Source of the DNA: JBHJHP01 sp042219855 | Lineage (GTDB): Bacteria > Bacteroidota > Bacteroidia > Bacteroidales > UBA5342 | Assembly: GCF_042219855.1 (NCBI RefSeq) | Contig: NZ_JBHJHP010000003.1 | Location: 248,001 to 312,000 of the forward strand | DNA length: 64,000 nucleotides | Direction of reading: 5' to 3' | In this document: positions 19,080-28,506 of the stretch, piece after piece | Layout of the letters: the number at the start of each line of letters is the position of its first letter | How positions within the stretch are numbered: the first letter of the stretch is position 1 | The notes under the pieces: generated by a model | Database searches by the model: none | What the model was told of the DNA's origin: nothing | Seen by the model: the letters and a program-made list of their open reading frames with translations, nothing else | Position numbers and translations under genes: made by a program

Positions 19080-19898
19080 TTAACCTGACAACAGAATCTT
19101 TAATTCATCGATTAAATTTTGTGTTTTTTCTTTTTGGTTTAATAGAAACGCGTAATGAATATTTGCCGTTATGTATCTGTAATTGATTAAGTTTATCATA
19201 ATCAGTTGATTGGCCGGATTTTCCAGTTGGGAAGCGGTAATCGCTTTTAAATTTTTTTCGTTCAACCGGACGTAGTTCTCCAGCGAATCTTTTACTTGTT
19301 GGCTCAGTAAATTCGACGTTAACAGGTCATCATAAACAGAAGAGGTTTGAAGTTCACTCAATCTCATCACACCGGGTACAAAAACGGCATCCGTAAATAA
19401 ATTGTTATTTTTATTGATTATCAGCTCTAAACGTTCTAATTCCTGGTAGTAGTTTATGAGTTCACCTTTAAATTTATTATTGCTGATAATGTCTACATTT
19501 CCGGAGGAGAGCAGTTCAGTGTAAGTCGGATTGATTTTTACAAAAGTTCTTCGGTCGCATAAGCCTCCAATTGCTGATGTAAAAGAACTATCAACCTTGA
19601 ATTTATGATATGCTTTATAATACGTTAAAATTGATTTTGCCATTTGTGAAAAAACTAATTCAGTCTTCAGCTGATCATCAATTGATTTACGCTGTTCTAT
19701 TAAGTCCCGTTCAATATTTCTGAGATAAACAGATTCCTTATTTTTTTCTATTCTGATGGAGTTCCAGTTATTAACCTGAAGGGCGATGAGGATTCCAATG
19801 ACCACCAACAGAATTTCGCCAATGGCATAACGCAGGTAGGCAGCAACTTTGTTTTGGGCGGCCAGTTTTTGCCGGATGTTTCTGAAAATCCTGGTCAT
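19080..19898 (-). CDS. DUF6090-family membrane protein
   Basis: 272 aa, paralog of the genes at 16975 and 19917. It begins MTRIFRNIRQKLAAQNK, then YLRYAIGEILLVVIGILIAL as one transmembrane helix, and continues with a helical, probably periplasmic domain (coiled-coil-like around 55-90, ENLERDLIEQRK-type heptads). The function is unknown. The first 50 codons are highly similar in DNA to the other copies, the remainder is not. It is 18 bp downstream of the next paralog and so probably in one transcript with it. Confidence 0.85.
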   Translation of the reverse strand: MTRIFRNIRQKLAAQNKVAAYLRYAIGEILLVVIGILIALQVNNWNSIRIEKNKESVYLRNIERDLIEQRKSIDDQLKTELVFSQMAKSILTYYKAYHKFKVDSSFTSAIGGLCDRRTFVKINPTYTELLSSGNVDIISNNKFKGELINYYQELERLELIINKNNNLFTDAVFVPGVMRLSELQTSSVYDDLLTSNLLSQQVKDSLENYVRLNEKNLKAITASQLENPANQLIMINLINYRYITANIHYAFLLNQKEKTQNLIDELKILLSG

Positions 19899-19916
19899 TG
19901 TAAATTGAAAATTGTG

Positions 19917-20639
19917 TTAATGAAGTTCATTGTCAATAAGTTGAATTACATATTGAGTTGTTTCCTGTTGTTCATGACAAAGCCTGTAAATATTTTCTGA
20001 TACCGTTTTTCTTACCTGTAGCTGGTTTTTTAGTTGTAACCGTTTTTCGGTTGTGAGTTTCTGTTTATTATCAATTTTTCCATCTTCAGTTAATTTGATA
20101 TTTAAAGAATTACTGGAAAAAAATGTGCCAAACTGTCTGTCGATAATAAATAGATTATTATTATTTATTACCTGTGTCATGTAATCCAGTTGTTGATAAT
20201 AACGCGCTATTGCGTTTTGCAGTCCGGAATTTCTGAAAAGCTTTTTGTCTCCGTTTTTATTCATGCCGGTATAGCTTGTTTTATTTGCAATAAAAGTCCG
20301 TCGTTCGGATAATTTTTCCAGGAGGGAATTGAGTTTTTCCAATGGTAATGAAGATGACAAATACAGGGAAGCAGTGTCGGTTTTAGCAATCATAAGTTTT
20401 TCAAAATGAAGTTGTTCGTTTATTACTTCCTGCTGTAAAACCAAATCCGACCTTATGTTTTCCAACGTGTTCCTTTCGAGCTCAATATTTTTTATGTCTT
20501 CTTTCCAGTTATTCACCTGCAGCGCTATTAAAATTCCTATAACAACCAGTAAAATTTCACCAATGGCGTAGCGTAAATAAGCTGTGATTTTTTGCTCGGC
20601 AGCCAGTTTTTTACGGATATTTCTAAAGATTGTGATCAT
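19917..20639 (-). CDS. DUF6090-family membrane protein
   Basis: 240 aa starting at the ATG at 20639 (MITIFRNIRKKLAAEQK), chosen because that start aligns with the paralogs; the frame is open for 18 more codons upstream. One transmembrane helix (YLRYAIGEILLVVIGILIAL, about 19-38) follows the basic N-terminus, then a divergent helical domain to the end (QYVIQLIDNELH). The function is unknown. It is the first gene of the DUF6090 group in the direction of transcription. Confidence 0.85.
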   Translation of the reverse strand: MITIFRNIRKKLAAEQKITAYLRYAIGEILLVVIGILIALQVNNWKEDIKNIELERNTLENIRSDLVLQQEVINEQLHFEKLMIAKTDTASLYLSSSLPLEKLNSLLEKLSERRTFIANKTSYTGMNKNGDKKLFRNSGLQNAIARYYQQLDYMTQVINNNNLFIIDRQFGTFFSSNSLNIKLTEDGKIDNKQKLTTEKRLQLKNQLQVRKTVSENIYRLCHEQQETTQYVIQLIDNELH

Positions 20640-20884
20640 GTATAGTACATATCCAAATAAGGACGCACAGGGAAAATTCCCCGGTTCATTCATTAATAAG
20701 TTTTCGTTGTGAGGTTATTACCGGATCTTGCGAACGCCATGCCAGTGTGTTAGCATCGTACCGACGCATGACTGTTAATATATGCAAACATCCGGGAGAA
20801 AGGGGTCTTTCTGAATAATGTTACTAAGTTACATAAAAAATGACAACTTTAGTCACCCTGTGTAAAATGTTGAGATTTTGCGAA

Positions 20885-21283
20885 TTACTGCAGGTTCAAT
20901 TGCCACGACACGCCAAACTGATCGATTACCCATCCAAATTTCTGGCTGAACCCATAATTATCCGGTGGCATGGTGACTGTTCCATTATCCGAGAGTTTTA
21001 AAAACAGCCTGTCAATCTCTGCCTCATCTTCACACTCCACATAATTTGAAACAGCCGGTGTAAAAGTCCAGGCATGGACAGGCGGACTGTCACTGCACAT
21101 AAATGTTCTTCCGTTTAAATCAAAGGTGGCTTTCATAATAGCGCCTTCTTTTACAGGGCCATCTTTTCCCCAACGTTGGATATCAATAATTTTGGAATTG
21201 TCGAATAAGGCCACGTAAAAGTTCATGGCCTGTTCTGCATTGTTTTCCTGAAAGGTCAGAAAAGTTATTATCTGTTGTTTCAT
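20885..21283 (-). CDS. VOC-superfamily protein (PhnB-like)
   Basis: 132 aa from the ATG at 21283 (MKQQIITFLTFQENNAEQAM); the open frame extends 11 codons further. The protein is of the PhnB / '3-demethylubiquinone-9 3-methyltransferase' Pfam type, a single bleomycin-resistance/glyoxalase-like beta-alpha-beta-beta-beta module: FYVALFDNSKI early, GRTFMCSDSPP in the middle and QKFGWVIDQFGVSWQLNL at the end. The family label is misleading, since ubiquinone synthesis is not implied. The substrate is unknown. Confidence 0.8.
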   Translation of the reverse strand: MKQQIITFLTFQENNAEQAMNFYVALFDNSKIIDIQRWGKDGPVKEGAIMKATFDLNGRTFMCSDSPPVHAWTFTPAVSNYVECEDEAEIDRLFLKLSDNGTVTMPPDNYGFSQKFGWVIDQFGVSWQLNLQ

Positions 21284-21368
21284 CGGTTTTGTAAATTTTT
21301 GGTGATTACGAATCAATTTTGATATTTCTGTATTTACATGTTGTATTATACCAGCGGGACCTGTTTTA

Positions 21369-21806
21369 TTAATTATTTGAAACCCGTTTAATTCCCTGAG
21401 TTATTCCTGATTTAATCATGTTTCCATACCCATCATCCGGTAAAAAACCTGCATAGGAGAGGGCCAGATCATAATTTTTCCTGGCACTGTCAACGTCGTT
21501 CAGATCTTCGTAACATTTGCCAATATTTAAATATAAGGAAGGATAAACTTCTTTTACGGTTTCATCATTTATTTTGAGAGCCAGTTGTAAAGCAGTCTCG
21601 TCCCATTTCAACTTATCTTCAATCGTTTTCTGGCGTCGTGCTATATAATGTGCGGATATGAATCTTTCAACGTCATCCGATGCTTCATTCCAGGCTTGTG
21701 TAAAAAGATGAAGTGCTTCATCATGTTGTCCCAGGCCTTCCCTGTCCATGCCTTCAGCACAGAGCTTTACAATTTTGTTATTCTCATCAAACTGCATGGT
21801 ATTCAT
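21369..21806 (-). CDS. Small TPR-like protein
   Basis: 145 aa from the ATG at 21806 (MNTMQFDENNKIV). Two or three TPR-like helix pairs are visible (GLGQHDEALHLFTQAWNEA; YLNIGKCYEDLNDVDSARKNY). Similar proteins in Bacteroidota are often labelled 'rRNA adenine methyltransferase' without any methyltransferase motif; none is seen here either. Soluble, function unknown. It belongs to a run of small minus-strand accessory genes. Confidence 0.65.
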   Translation of the reverse strand: MNTMQFDENNKIVKLCAEGMDREGLGQHDEALHLFTQAWNEASDDVERFISAHYIARRQKTIEDKLKWDETALQLALKINDETVKEVYPSLYLNIGKCYEDLNDVDSARKNYDLALSYAGFLPDDGYGNMIKSGITQGIKRVSNN

Positions 21807-21988
21807 TTTATTTGTGAACCATGAATAAAGTTTCTGCAGGACCTTCGCATCACTACAGATCAAAAAATATTCACTTGATTTTTACCTGCTTACCACTTCC
21901 TGCCTTATACCGAAATGAATTATGATTCCATAATGATGCGTATTCCGCACGCCTTACTGTTTAGGTGCACAAAACAGGACATTTGGAT

Positions 21989-22378
21989 TCAAGCCATGGA
22001 ATGAATCCCGATCATATTGCCTTCGGTATCAATAGCAAGCACCATGGATCCATAATCTCCGAGCGACATTTTCGGTTTAAAAACCGTACCTCCTGCATTG
22101 GCAATCCGTGCTTCTTCTATGCTGCAGTCCTCACTCATAAAGTAGACGATGGTGCTGTTTCCACCTGCTTCAAATCCCTCCATTTTTATCAGTGCGCCTG
22201 ATGCCCTGTTTTTGGACTCCATGTCGGCCGGAAAAAACAACATCTGCATGTTTTCACCTGTATCAGGCATGGGCATTTCACTCAGTTTTAAGTTAAATAC
22301 TGTTTCGTAAAACGTTTTGGCCCTGTTCAGGTCATTGACGTAAATTTCGAACCAAACCACCGGATTTTCATTTTTCAT
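21989..22378 (-). CDS. VOC-family (glyoxalase/bleomycin-resistance-like) protein
   Basis: 129 aa. One VOC module pair: N-terminal WFEIYVNDLNRAKTFYETVF (7-26), then TGENMQMLFFP and, in the second half, IVYFMSEDCSIEEARIANAGG and a C-terminal stretch with DTEGNMIGIHSM. The family includes metal-dependent dioxygenases, isomerases and antibiotic-binding proteins; the substrate here is unknown. It is followed 21 bp upstream by the DUF4287 gene. Confidence 0.85.
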   Translation of the reverse strand: MKNENPVVWFEIYVNDLNRAKTFYETVFNLKLSEMPMPDTGENMQMLFFPADMESKNRASGALIKMEGFEAGGNSTIVYFMSEDCSIEEARIANAGGTVFKPKMSLGDYGSMVLAIDTEGNMIGIHSMA

Positions 22379-22402
22379 ATCTGTTTATTTTATGTTTCCT
22401 GA

Positions 22403-22621
22403 TTAATTCTTTTTTCCTTTAAAGAGGGCATAAATAGCCATGGCGTGGCCATGTCCGAGTTCAAAATCATCTTTGAGCCACTGTACAATCTGTCCGGCTT
22501 TTACATCGGATTTTAGCTTGCCATTCTCCAGAAATCCTTTCTGAGTGGCTAAGTTTTTAAAGTCTTCAGGTGATTTTCCCGTTTTTGTCTGAATATTGTC
22601 TAAGTACGCTTGAAATGACAT
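22403..22621 (-). CDS. DUF4287-domain protein
   Basis: 72 aa from the ATG at 22621 (MSFQAYLDNIQTKTGKSPED). The start is chosen because it gives the DUF4287 beginning; the open frame runs 32 codons further upstream without family similarity. The body has the pattern KSDVKAGQIVQWLKDDFELG followed by HGHAMAIYALFKG. The domain is small, helical and of unknown function, and often occurs beside DUF5655 or VOC genes, as here. Confidence 0.85.
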   Translation of the reverse strand: MSFQAYLDNIQTKTGKSPEDFKNLATQKGFLENGKLKSDVKAGQIVQWLKDDFELGHGHAMAIYALFKGKKN

Positions 22622-22777
22622 GGTTGTAATCTTTAATGGTGTTGTTATGATGCTTACGTTATTCTGATTTTGTAAGTATACGGGGGAGAGAGAGGCTATT
22701 CTTTTTGGTTTGACCAAGATAAGTAAAAAATGATAATATTAACCATTCCTATAAATTATTGGCGTCTGAAAAACGGA

Positions 22778-23290
22778 TTACCTTACAGCACCGATGCTGT
22801 TTTGAGGAGGTCCCGACAGATAAAGACATACATCCATTACCATTGGCAGATATGTAATTCCCTGTTCTTCCTGTATTTCACCGGACGCTTTAAATCCTAA
22901 CCGTTCGTAAACCGGAATGGAAAAGGGAGAGGCATGTACATAAAATGTATCCAGATCCTTATCTCTGGAAAGACACATCTGTAATGCTGATCTGAATAAT
23001 GCTCCTGCCATACCTTTCCCATGGTATTTTTTATCCACAAAAAGCAAGGTCACATTCCGGTTATCTCTTATCTCAATCATCCCTGCTATTACCGTACCGA
23101 TGGATGCAACGAGCAGGTTTATCTGATCTTTCTGTCTTTTCGCAATCTTCTCAGGCGCTATCCAGTCATAAAAGATCGTATTCCCGTTTTCTGTATAATC
23201 CGGAGCCACAAATTCATCGTATACCTTCCTGATCAGTCTGCTGATTTCCTGTTCCTGTCCTTTTCTGTAGGGCTGAATGGTATAATCCAT
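22778..23290 (-). CDS. GNAT-family N-acetyltransferase
   Basis: 170 aa with GNAT motif A in the centre: VTLLFVDKKYHGKGMAGALF (about 95-114), giving the acetyl-CoA pyrophosphate loop HGKGMAG, and motif B near FYVHASPFSIPVYERLGF. It transfers an acetyl group from acetyl-CoA to an unidentified amine. It stands alone, with 60 to 170 bp of spacer on either side. Confidence 0.88.
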   Translation of the reverse strand: MDYTIQPYRKGQEQEISRLIRKVYDEFVAPDYTENGNTIFYDWIAPEKIAKRQKDQINLLVASIGTVIAGMIEIRDNRNVTLLFVDKKYHGKGMAGALFRSALQMCLSRDKDLDTFYVHASPFSIPVYERLGFKASGEIQEEQGITYLPMVMDVCLYLSGPPQNSIGAVR

Positions 23291-23459
23291 ATGGTTGCGT
23301 ATAAAAGGTTATTTTAATTGATCTGAAATGGTTTCATAAAAGCAATTCCGTTCACCGTTGAGCCAATAAAACAAGCGCTCAGAAACCCGGCAAACAACCG
23401 CTGTGTATTCAGAATCAATTTGCTGGTCCTGTTGGTTTTGGTTCGTTTCGCTCCGGCTA

Positions 23460-24065
23460 TTAAAACCCCATGGCTTTTTTTACGACCAGCATGTCTTCTT
23501 CCGAAGTCAGTTGCCTTAATAATTCAAATGCCACATATGGTGCAGTTTCAGGACAATACGAGGTAATCACATTGCCATCAACTACCACCGGTTCATTTAC
23601 AATTTGTACATCAAAGGCCTTTAGCTTCTTTTGCAGGAATCCGTTTTTCAGATGGTATGTCGTTGCTTTCCGGTTCTTTAATACACCGCTTTTCCCAACG
23701 GGCATTGCCCCTGAGCAAACTGTGGCAATGATCCTGCCTTTCGCATTAAATTCCCGGATCAGATCCAGAAACCGTTCGTCATACGCTTCTTCGTAATAGC
23801 CAAATTCACCGAAACCGCCCGGTATGGCCAGCGCGTCATAATCGTCAGCGCTTATTTCATCAATGGTTTTATCCACGGTCACCGTTACATTAAATGTACT
23901 CACAACAGTTTTGGTAAAACCACAGGTATGAACCTTTAACGGGTGACCGTAATCATTCCGCGCCCAGCCGGGCACATCGATAAACGCACTGAATTCCATG
24001 GTTTCAAATGCTTTCAGAAGAAATACAAGGACCTTTTTATTTTGCTTCATATCATCGTTATTCAT
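23460..24065 (-). CDS. DJ-1/PfpI-family protein
   Basis: 201 aa; MKQNKKVLVFLL at the sixth codon is an alternative start. The fold signature is present: PGGFGEFGY loop (82-90) and the nucleophile elbow with Cys117 in ATVCSGAMP. The family includes glyoxalase III, chaperones and proteases; this one resembles the ElbB/isoprenoid-biosynthesis-like and DJ-1-like subgroup in size. Its substrate is unknown. It is 13 bp downstream of the serine hydrolase gene. Confidence 0.85.
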   Translation of the reverse strand: MNNDDMKQNKKVLVFLLKAFETMEFSAFIDVPGWARNDYGHPLKVHTCGFTKTVVSTFNVTVTVDKTIDEISADDYDALAIPGGFGEFGYYEEAYDERFLDLIREFNAKGRIIATVCSGAMPVGKSGVLKNRKATTYHLKNGFLQKKLKAFDVQIVNEPVVVDGNVITSYCPETAPYVAFELLRQLTSEEDMLVVKKAMGF

Positions 24066-24078
24066 TCGTTTAACCCGA

Positions 24079-25554
24079 TCACCAGTTAATTATTTCCCTA
24101 AACTTTGGCAACGGTTGTAACTCTTGTTGATTCGAACCGACCCGGATAAATGTTAAGCTAGTATTCCTTTTTTGCTTTAGGCAGAACCCGGTTACGATCC
24201 CGTTATCATCTTTTTCAAAGTCAAAACGGCCAAGTAACGGTTTAGCTGAACGGAATGAATCGTGGCTTTCCGTATTCGGGCTCAGCAGTATTTGTTCCGT
24301 AGAGTTCACCGCAAACAGGGCATCACCTTTCCGGCATATTTTGTAGCATATCAGCAAGTCCTTGTTAAGGTAAATGCCTTCATATGCCGTTAAATCCAGT
24401 GCCTGCACTGGTTCTTTTTCAGGTTTTGCTACCGGTTGAGGTTCATTGCGGAATTTAGCTTTAAAGGCATCAAGCTCATTGTGCGGGACGGTGTCAGACA
24501 GATACATGCGGGCAACCGTGAATGCAGACCGTACGATGTTATCCGAGCCGGAATTGCTTAACAGGACCAGGGCAAAATCTGCATCGGGGTTCATTATGGT
24601 GACCACCCGGAATCCCTGAAAATACCCGTCGTGCCAGTACAGATCATTCCCTCTTTTCATCAGTCCGAAGGCATACGGAACAGCATTCCCGTTGTTCAGT
24701 TTTCCGGTTTGCAGCAGGTATGGCAGAAACGATGAATTTCCGCCTAACAGATACTGCATCCATTTTGCCATATCCTCAATGGTAGAATACATAAATCCCG
24801 ATCCGACGGGGCTCAGGTTGTTGGCCGTTCTTTCGTATTTTCCCTGCTTGTACAGGTATCCATCTGCCCGGTTTCTGATGATATCGCCGTGATCCTTCTG
24901 AAAAAACGTGTGGGTCATGCCTGCCGGATCAAGGACAGTGGTGTGCATCCGATCGTAGTAATCCATATCCGTCGTTCTCCTGATAATTTCACCCAACAGC
25001 ACGTAATTCGAGGAGGTATACTGAAACCGGCTTCCTGCCGGAAAGCTTAGTGTTGGCTGACTCCTGATGATCTGAAAAATTCCGGAACCGGTTAACACGT
25101 CATCGAGACTGTGACCCGCTGCCAGAAACAGGTACGGCCAGTCCCAAATCCCTGAGGTATGATGGATAAGGTCTTTCACCCTAACACTATCCCAAAGGGC
25201 ATTTTCTTCAGGCAGATAGCGACTTACCGGGGCATTATAGTCAAGGGTTCCTTTCCGGATCATTCCGGCAATGGCATACCCTGTAAACTGCTTTGATACC
25301 GAAGCTAAAAAGAATGCCGTAGAGTCCGAAATGCTGATGCCATGTTCAAGATCAGCCAATCCGAAACAATTCTGATAGACCTTTTGGCCATCTTTAATGA
25401 CCGCTATGGCACACCCCGGCCTGTTCCCGGAATCGAATACCGAATATAAATCATCGGTAGCTTTATTAAGCTCTTCCGGGTTAACCTGTGCCGCTATGCC
25501 CTGAACTATGAACAGGAAAAACAGCGCTGCTACGGATCGAATAAAATGTTTCAT
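24079..25554 (-). CDS. Serine hydrolase, class C beta-lactamase family
   Basis: 491 aa with a signal peptide (cleavage near residue 22, AA-QVNPEE). The penicillin-binding/beta-lactamase fold shows the catalytic SxxK at Ser85-Lys88 (ASVSKQF), a YxN-like box in YTSSNYVLLG (about 174-183) and an HDG triad in YWHDGYFQG, replacing the KTG box as is common in this family. A C-terminal lipocalin-like extension (about 395-491) follows. Probably periplasmic; D-aminopeptidase or esterase activity is as likely as beta-lactam hydrolysis. A second member is at 34880. Confidence 0.88.
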   Translation of the reverse strand: MKHFIRSVAALFFLFIVQGIAAQVNPEELNKATDDLYSVFDSGNRPGCAIAVIKDGQKVYQNCFGLADLEHGISISDSTAFFLASVSKQFTGYAIAGMIRKGTLDYNAPVSRYLPEENALWDSVRVKDLIHHTSGIWDWPYLFLAAGHSLDDVLTGSGIFQIIRSQPTLSFPAGSRFQYTSSNYVLLGEIIRRTTDMDYYDRMHTTVLDPAGMTHTFFQKDHGDIIRNRADGYLYKQGKYERTANNLSPVGSGFMYSTIEDMAKWMQYLLGGNSSFLPYLLQTGKLNNGNAVPYAFGLMKRGNDLYWHDGYFQGFRVVTIMNPDADFALVLLSNSGSDNIVRSAFTVARMYLSDTVPHNELDAFKAKFRNEPQPVAKPEKEPVQALDLTAYEGIYLNKDLLICYKICRKGDALFAVNSTEQILLSPNTESHDSFRSAKPLLGRFDFEKDDNGIVTGFCLKQKRNTSLTFIRVGSNQQELQPLPKFREIINW

Positions 25555-26027
25555 TGGTTAGAGCCTGTTTGATGAAGAACCACTAACCGGGATATCCGGA
25601 GTCGTGCAATCTTGTGCTACTAAAGTAATTAAAAAACAGCAGCCATGAAACAGGCATTTAAATTACAGCAGGCAATTACCGGTCTTCATCATCGTTGGAG
25701 ATCCCGGATAAAAGATGGAAATGGGTATTTCGCAGACACAAGATGATATACTGGTGATATTTCAGGCGTGATAAGCCTCGTACGCTCTGTTTTATTTATA
25801 CTTGATATTAATAAGGAAATGTCCTAATTTTATAGTTCAACAATTTTCCTTATACAGACTTTGCCGCATAGCAAATCTGCGGTTTTAAACGTACCCGTGT
25901 TTATTCCCTTACTCTCCATTGAATTGACATAAATGAATACCGGATCAGGTATCCAGGTTCTTTCAGGACCAAACGCTGGGATTGGTCGTATCTGCAACTG
26001 TATCATCTTAAATAAAAAAGAAATGTT
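25555..26027. other. Divergent intergenic region, nothing recognised
   Basis: 473 bp between the divergent serine hydrolase and the T9SS cargo gene. I see no supported gene, RNA or clear TAnnTTTG box; short open frames are unremarkable. Confidence 0.5.
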
Positions 26028-27704
26028 ATGAGCTTATCTTACACAAGAATCCTGTTGCTGTTCATTTTTACCCTTTTATTGTTTCTTAAACCGCCGTTAA
26101 TTGCAAATGATGAAAGCCGCATTCAGGATCTTTCACAAAGGAATGTATACCGATGGAATACCGATCAGGAAAACTGGGTCATAAAACGGGCCTCAGTATT
26201 TACATTTATGGATACCGGAAGAAGTGTAAAGACCGAATTATTTAACGATCTGGGCGAGAAACAACATGATGAAGAAACGCTGTACAGCTACGATGAACTG
26301 GGACGGATAAAACATGTGGAAACCTGGACCAATGAGTATGGCGAAGACTACCGGTTTATGAAACGGCGGCATGAAATTTCATATTTAAATGATACCAGGA
26401 TCATAAAGAAACAACTGGAATATGTGAAATGGGACCTCAACCTGGATGAAACGTTAATGCGGAGTACGCTGCGTAAATTTGATGACCAGGATAACATAAC
26501 CCTGTTTCTGCATAAGGGACCGAACCCTCTTGAAGACAATGACTCTATTGTTTATACGTATGATGAGCAGGGAAGGTTAGTTTCTGAAACACAGTTCAAC
26601 TGGAACCTGGTTGATTGCTGTACCTATGGTTTTACAACGTATTTTCGCTTTACTTACAGCTACGATGGCGATCAGTTACAAGCGGTGGAAGGGGAGTACT
26701 GGAATAAGTTCCCGGGGGAATGGGTGCCTGTTTATCTTATCAATAATTTTACCGGTTCAGTCATTAGTGAAAATAACCCGGATATGTTGGCGCCTAAAAG
26801 CCAGGTGTTGCTTGAGGTATCTGTTGAGGAGATAAAAGAAGCGATGAATAAAATTAAGCCTGTTTCTTTTTTACCGGAGTGGCCACGTAAAATTATAGGC
26901 CAAAATTGTTCAGTTCAAAAGTGGGATCCGGAGAATGAATATTATCATGCATTTATCGAAATAAGGAATGAGATAAATTCCGATGGTTTTGCTATATCGA
27001 TAGAAGAGAAGGGGTCTGCATTTGATGAATTCACAGCAATCCACAGACAACTGCAACTTATTGCAAAGAATCAGCTCAATTATAACGATCCGGATGCGTA
27101 TATGGAGCTTGAGCAATTGATTGAAATAGGTGGTATTATGTTGTATTCAGGTAACGGTGTCAGCGAGGAAGAGGCTGTTGGTTTTGTAAATGATGCGAAA
27201 GCACTGCTTAAAAGCATGCATATTCGCTATGACGATCAAACTGACTCAGGTTTCGATCTGTCCGAAATTAAAGATGTGGAAGTTAATATACCGGAGTCTG
27301 CATCCGTCATTGAAAAACAGACAACTATGCTGCGGAATCTTTCCTTAACCTATCAGCAGTATGATGCCCTGTCAGACGGGTATGTAAACTGGTTAAAACA
27401 GGAATTTATCTATAATGGTGATCGTATTTACAATTTACTGGAAGAGAAAACAACTGATGGTAATTTGGTGGTTTATCCCAATCCGGTAAGGGGAAATCTG
27501 CAATTTGCATTACGTAACTATTCGGGTGCGGTAAAGGTAGAACTGATAAATGCCACAGGACAAACGGTTTTAAGGGAAAAACTCAGCCTACCTGCTTCCG
27601 GATTTCAGTTCACCAGAAACGTTCAACATCTGCAAAACGGGGTGTATATTCTGAGGTTATCACATAAAGACGGCATCATCAGTAAGAAGGTCCTTCTGGA
27701 ATAA
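26028..27704 (+). CDS. Secreted protein with type IX secretion C-terminal signal
   Basis: 558 aa. A signal peptide (residues 1-27, MSLSYTRILLLFIFTLLLF) is followed by a region with repeated 'YSYDELGRIKHVETW' / 'YTYDEQGRLVSETQF'-like units (about 75-210), resembling isolated YD-type repeats. Residues about 480-558 are a type A T9SS C-terminal domain: YPNPVRGNLQF, then GVYILRLSHKDG and final KKVLLE. Such proteins cross the outer membrane by the Por/Gld secretion system and may be anchored to the surface. The central function is unknown. It is monocistronic between divergent and convergent neighbours. Confidence 0.82.
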   Translation: MSLSYTRILLLFIFTLLLFLKPPLIANDESRIQDLSQRNVYRWNTDQENWVIKRASVFTFMDTGRSVKTELFNDLGEKQHDEETLYSYDELGRIKHVETWTNEYGEDYRFMKRRHEISYLNDTRIIKKQLEYVKWDLNLDETLMRSTLRKFDDQDNITLFLHKGPNPLEDNDSIVYTYDEQGRLVSETQFNWNLVDCCTYGFTTYFRFTYSYDGDQLQAVEGEYWNKFPGEWVPVYLINNFTGSVISENNPDMLAPKSQVLLEVSVEEIKEAMNKIKPVSFLPEWPRKIIGQNCSVQKWDPENEYYHAFIEIRNEINSDGFAISIEEKGSAFDEFTAIHRQLQLIAKNQLNYNDPDAYMELEQLIEIGGIMLYSGNGVSEEEAVGFVNDAKALLKSMHIRYDDQTDSGFDLSEIKDVEVNIPESASVIEKQTTMLRNLSLTYQQYDALSDGYVNWLKQEFIYNGDRIYNLLEEKTTDGNLVVYPNPVRGNLQFALRNYSGAVKVELINATGQTVLREKLSLPASGFQFTRNVQHLQNGVYILRLSHKDGIISKKVLLE

Positions 27705-27740
27705 CAAATTTAATGTGAATACAGGTGCCGGAATTTTGTA

Positions 27741-27769
27741 CACGGATAAATGATTATTTATTGTCCGTG
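27741..27769 (+). terminator. Probable bidirectional terminator
   Basis: CACGGATAAAT pairs with ATTTA...TCCGTG (11 pairs, one 2-nt bulge), 37 bp after the T9SS cargo stop. The T-rich stretch is weak, so this is moderate evidence. Confidence 0.45.
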
Positions 27770-27876
27770 CATTGGCATCCTTTCCCGTTTTTAACGATAG
27801 ATCCTATGTGGGTTGTACAGGCAGTGCTTTTAAAACCCTATCCCTTAAGGTATGTGTCCGAAAACAGGCGGAGGTA

Positions 27877-28464
27877 CTATGACTTTGCCACTGTATAATT
27901 CAGTTCCGTCACCCCATTGGTAAATCGCTGCGTACTCACCAGATTCAGCATTATTTTCGCTTTGATATCTGCAAACAGGGGAATGCCCCTGCCCAGGATA
28001 ATTGGGTTGACAAACAACCAGAAGCCGTCAATTAAGCCCAGTTGCATCAGCGCATGCGTGGCTGACGGACTTCCGAAGATCAGGATCTCGCTACCATCTC
28101 CCGAATCCGGACCGGACTGTTTCAAAGCTGTAATCTGCTCCTCAAGGTTGTCGCTGATTACCGTTGTGCCGGGAAGTGCTGAACCGGACAGTGTGTTGGA
28201 CAGCACCACCTTGTGTACGGTTTTGTACCAGGCCGAATGTTCAATGTCGTGCCGGCTGGCATTGGGCTGATCGGCTGCCGTGGGCCAGTAATCTTCCATC
28301 ATCCGGTAGGTGGCCCGCCCGTAAAGGGCCGTATTGGTTTTACTTATCCGCTTACCGACAAAATCAAATATTTCTTCATCCACTGTAATCCAGTCCATCT
28401 CACCCTTAGGTCCTGCAACAAAGCCATCCAGAGAGATGTGCATAAAAGAAATCAGTTTTCTCAT
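27877..28464 (-). CDS. Dihydrofolate reductase-like protein (RibD C-terminal family)
   Basis: 195 aa. It starts MRKLISFMHISLDGFVAG, the RibD_C/YyaP-type beginning, followed by a GRATYRMMEDYWP segment (about 49-61) and the C-terminal LIFGSPSATHALMQLGLIDG nucleotide-binding stretch. NADPH-dependent reductase fold; members of this subgroup are seldom true DHFRs and the substrate is unknown. By eye this gene and the next are richer in G+C than their surroundings. Confidence 0.85.
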   Translation of the reverse strand: MRKLISFMHISLDGFVAGPKGEMDWITVDEEIFDFVGKRISKTNTALYGRATYRMMEDYWPTAADQPNASRHDIEHSAWYKTVHKVVLSNTLSGSALPGTTVISDNLEEQITALKQSGPDSGDGSEILIFGSPSATHALMQLGLIDGFWLFVNPIILGRGIPLFADIKAKIMLNLVSTQRFTNGVTELNYTVAKS

Positions 28465-28506
28465 GGTATATGTTTTTATATGTTTGCCTGTTCCGGACCG
28501 AAAGCG

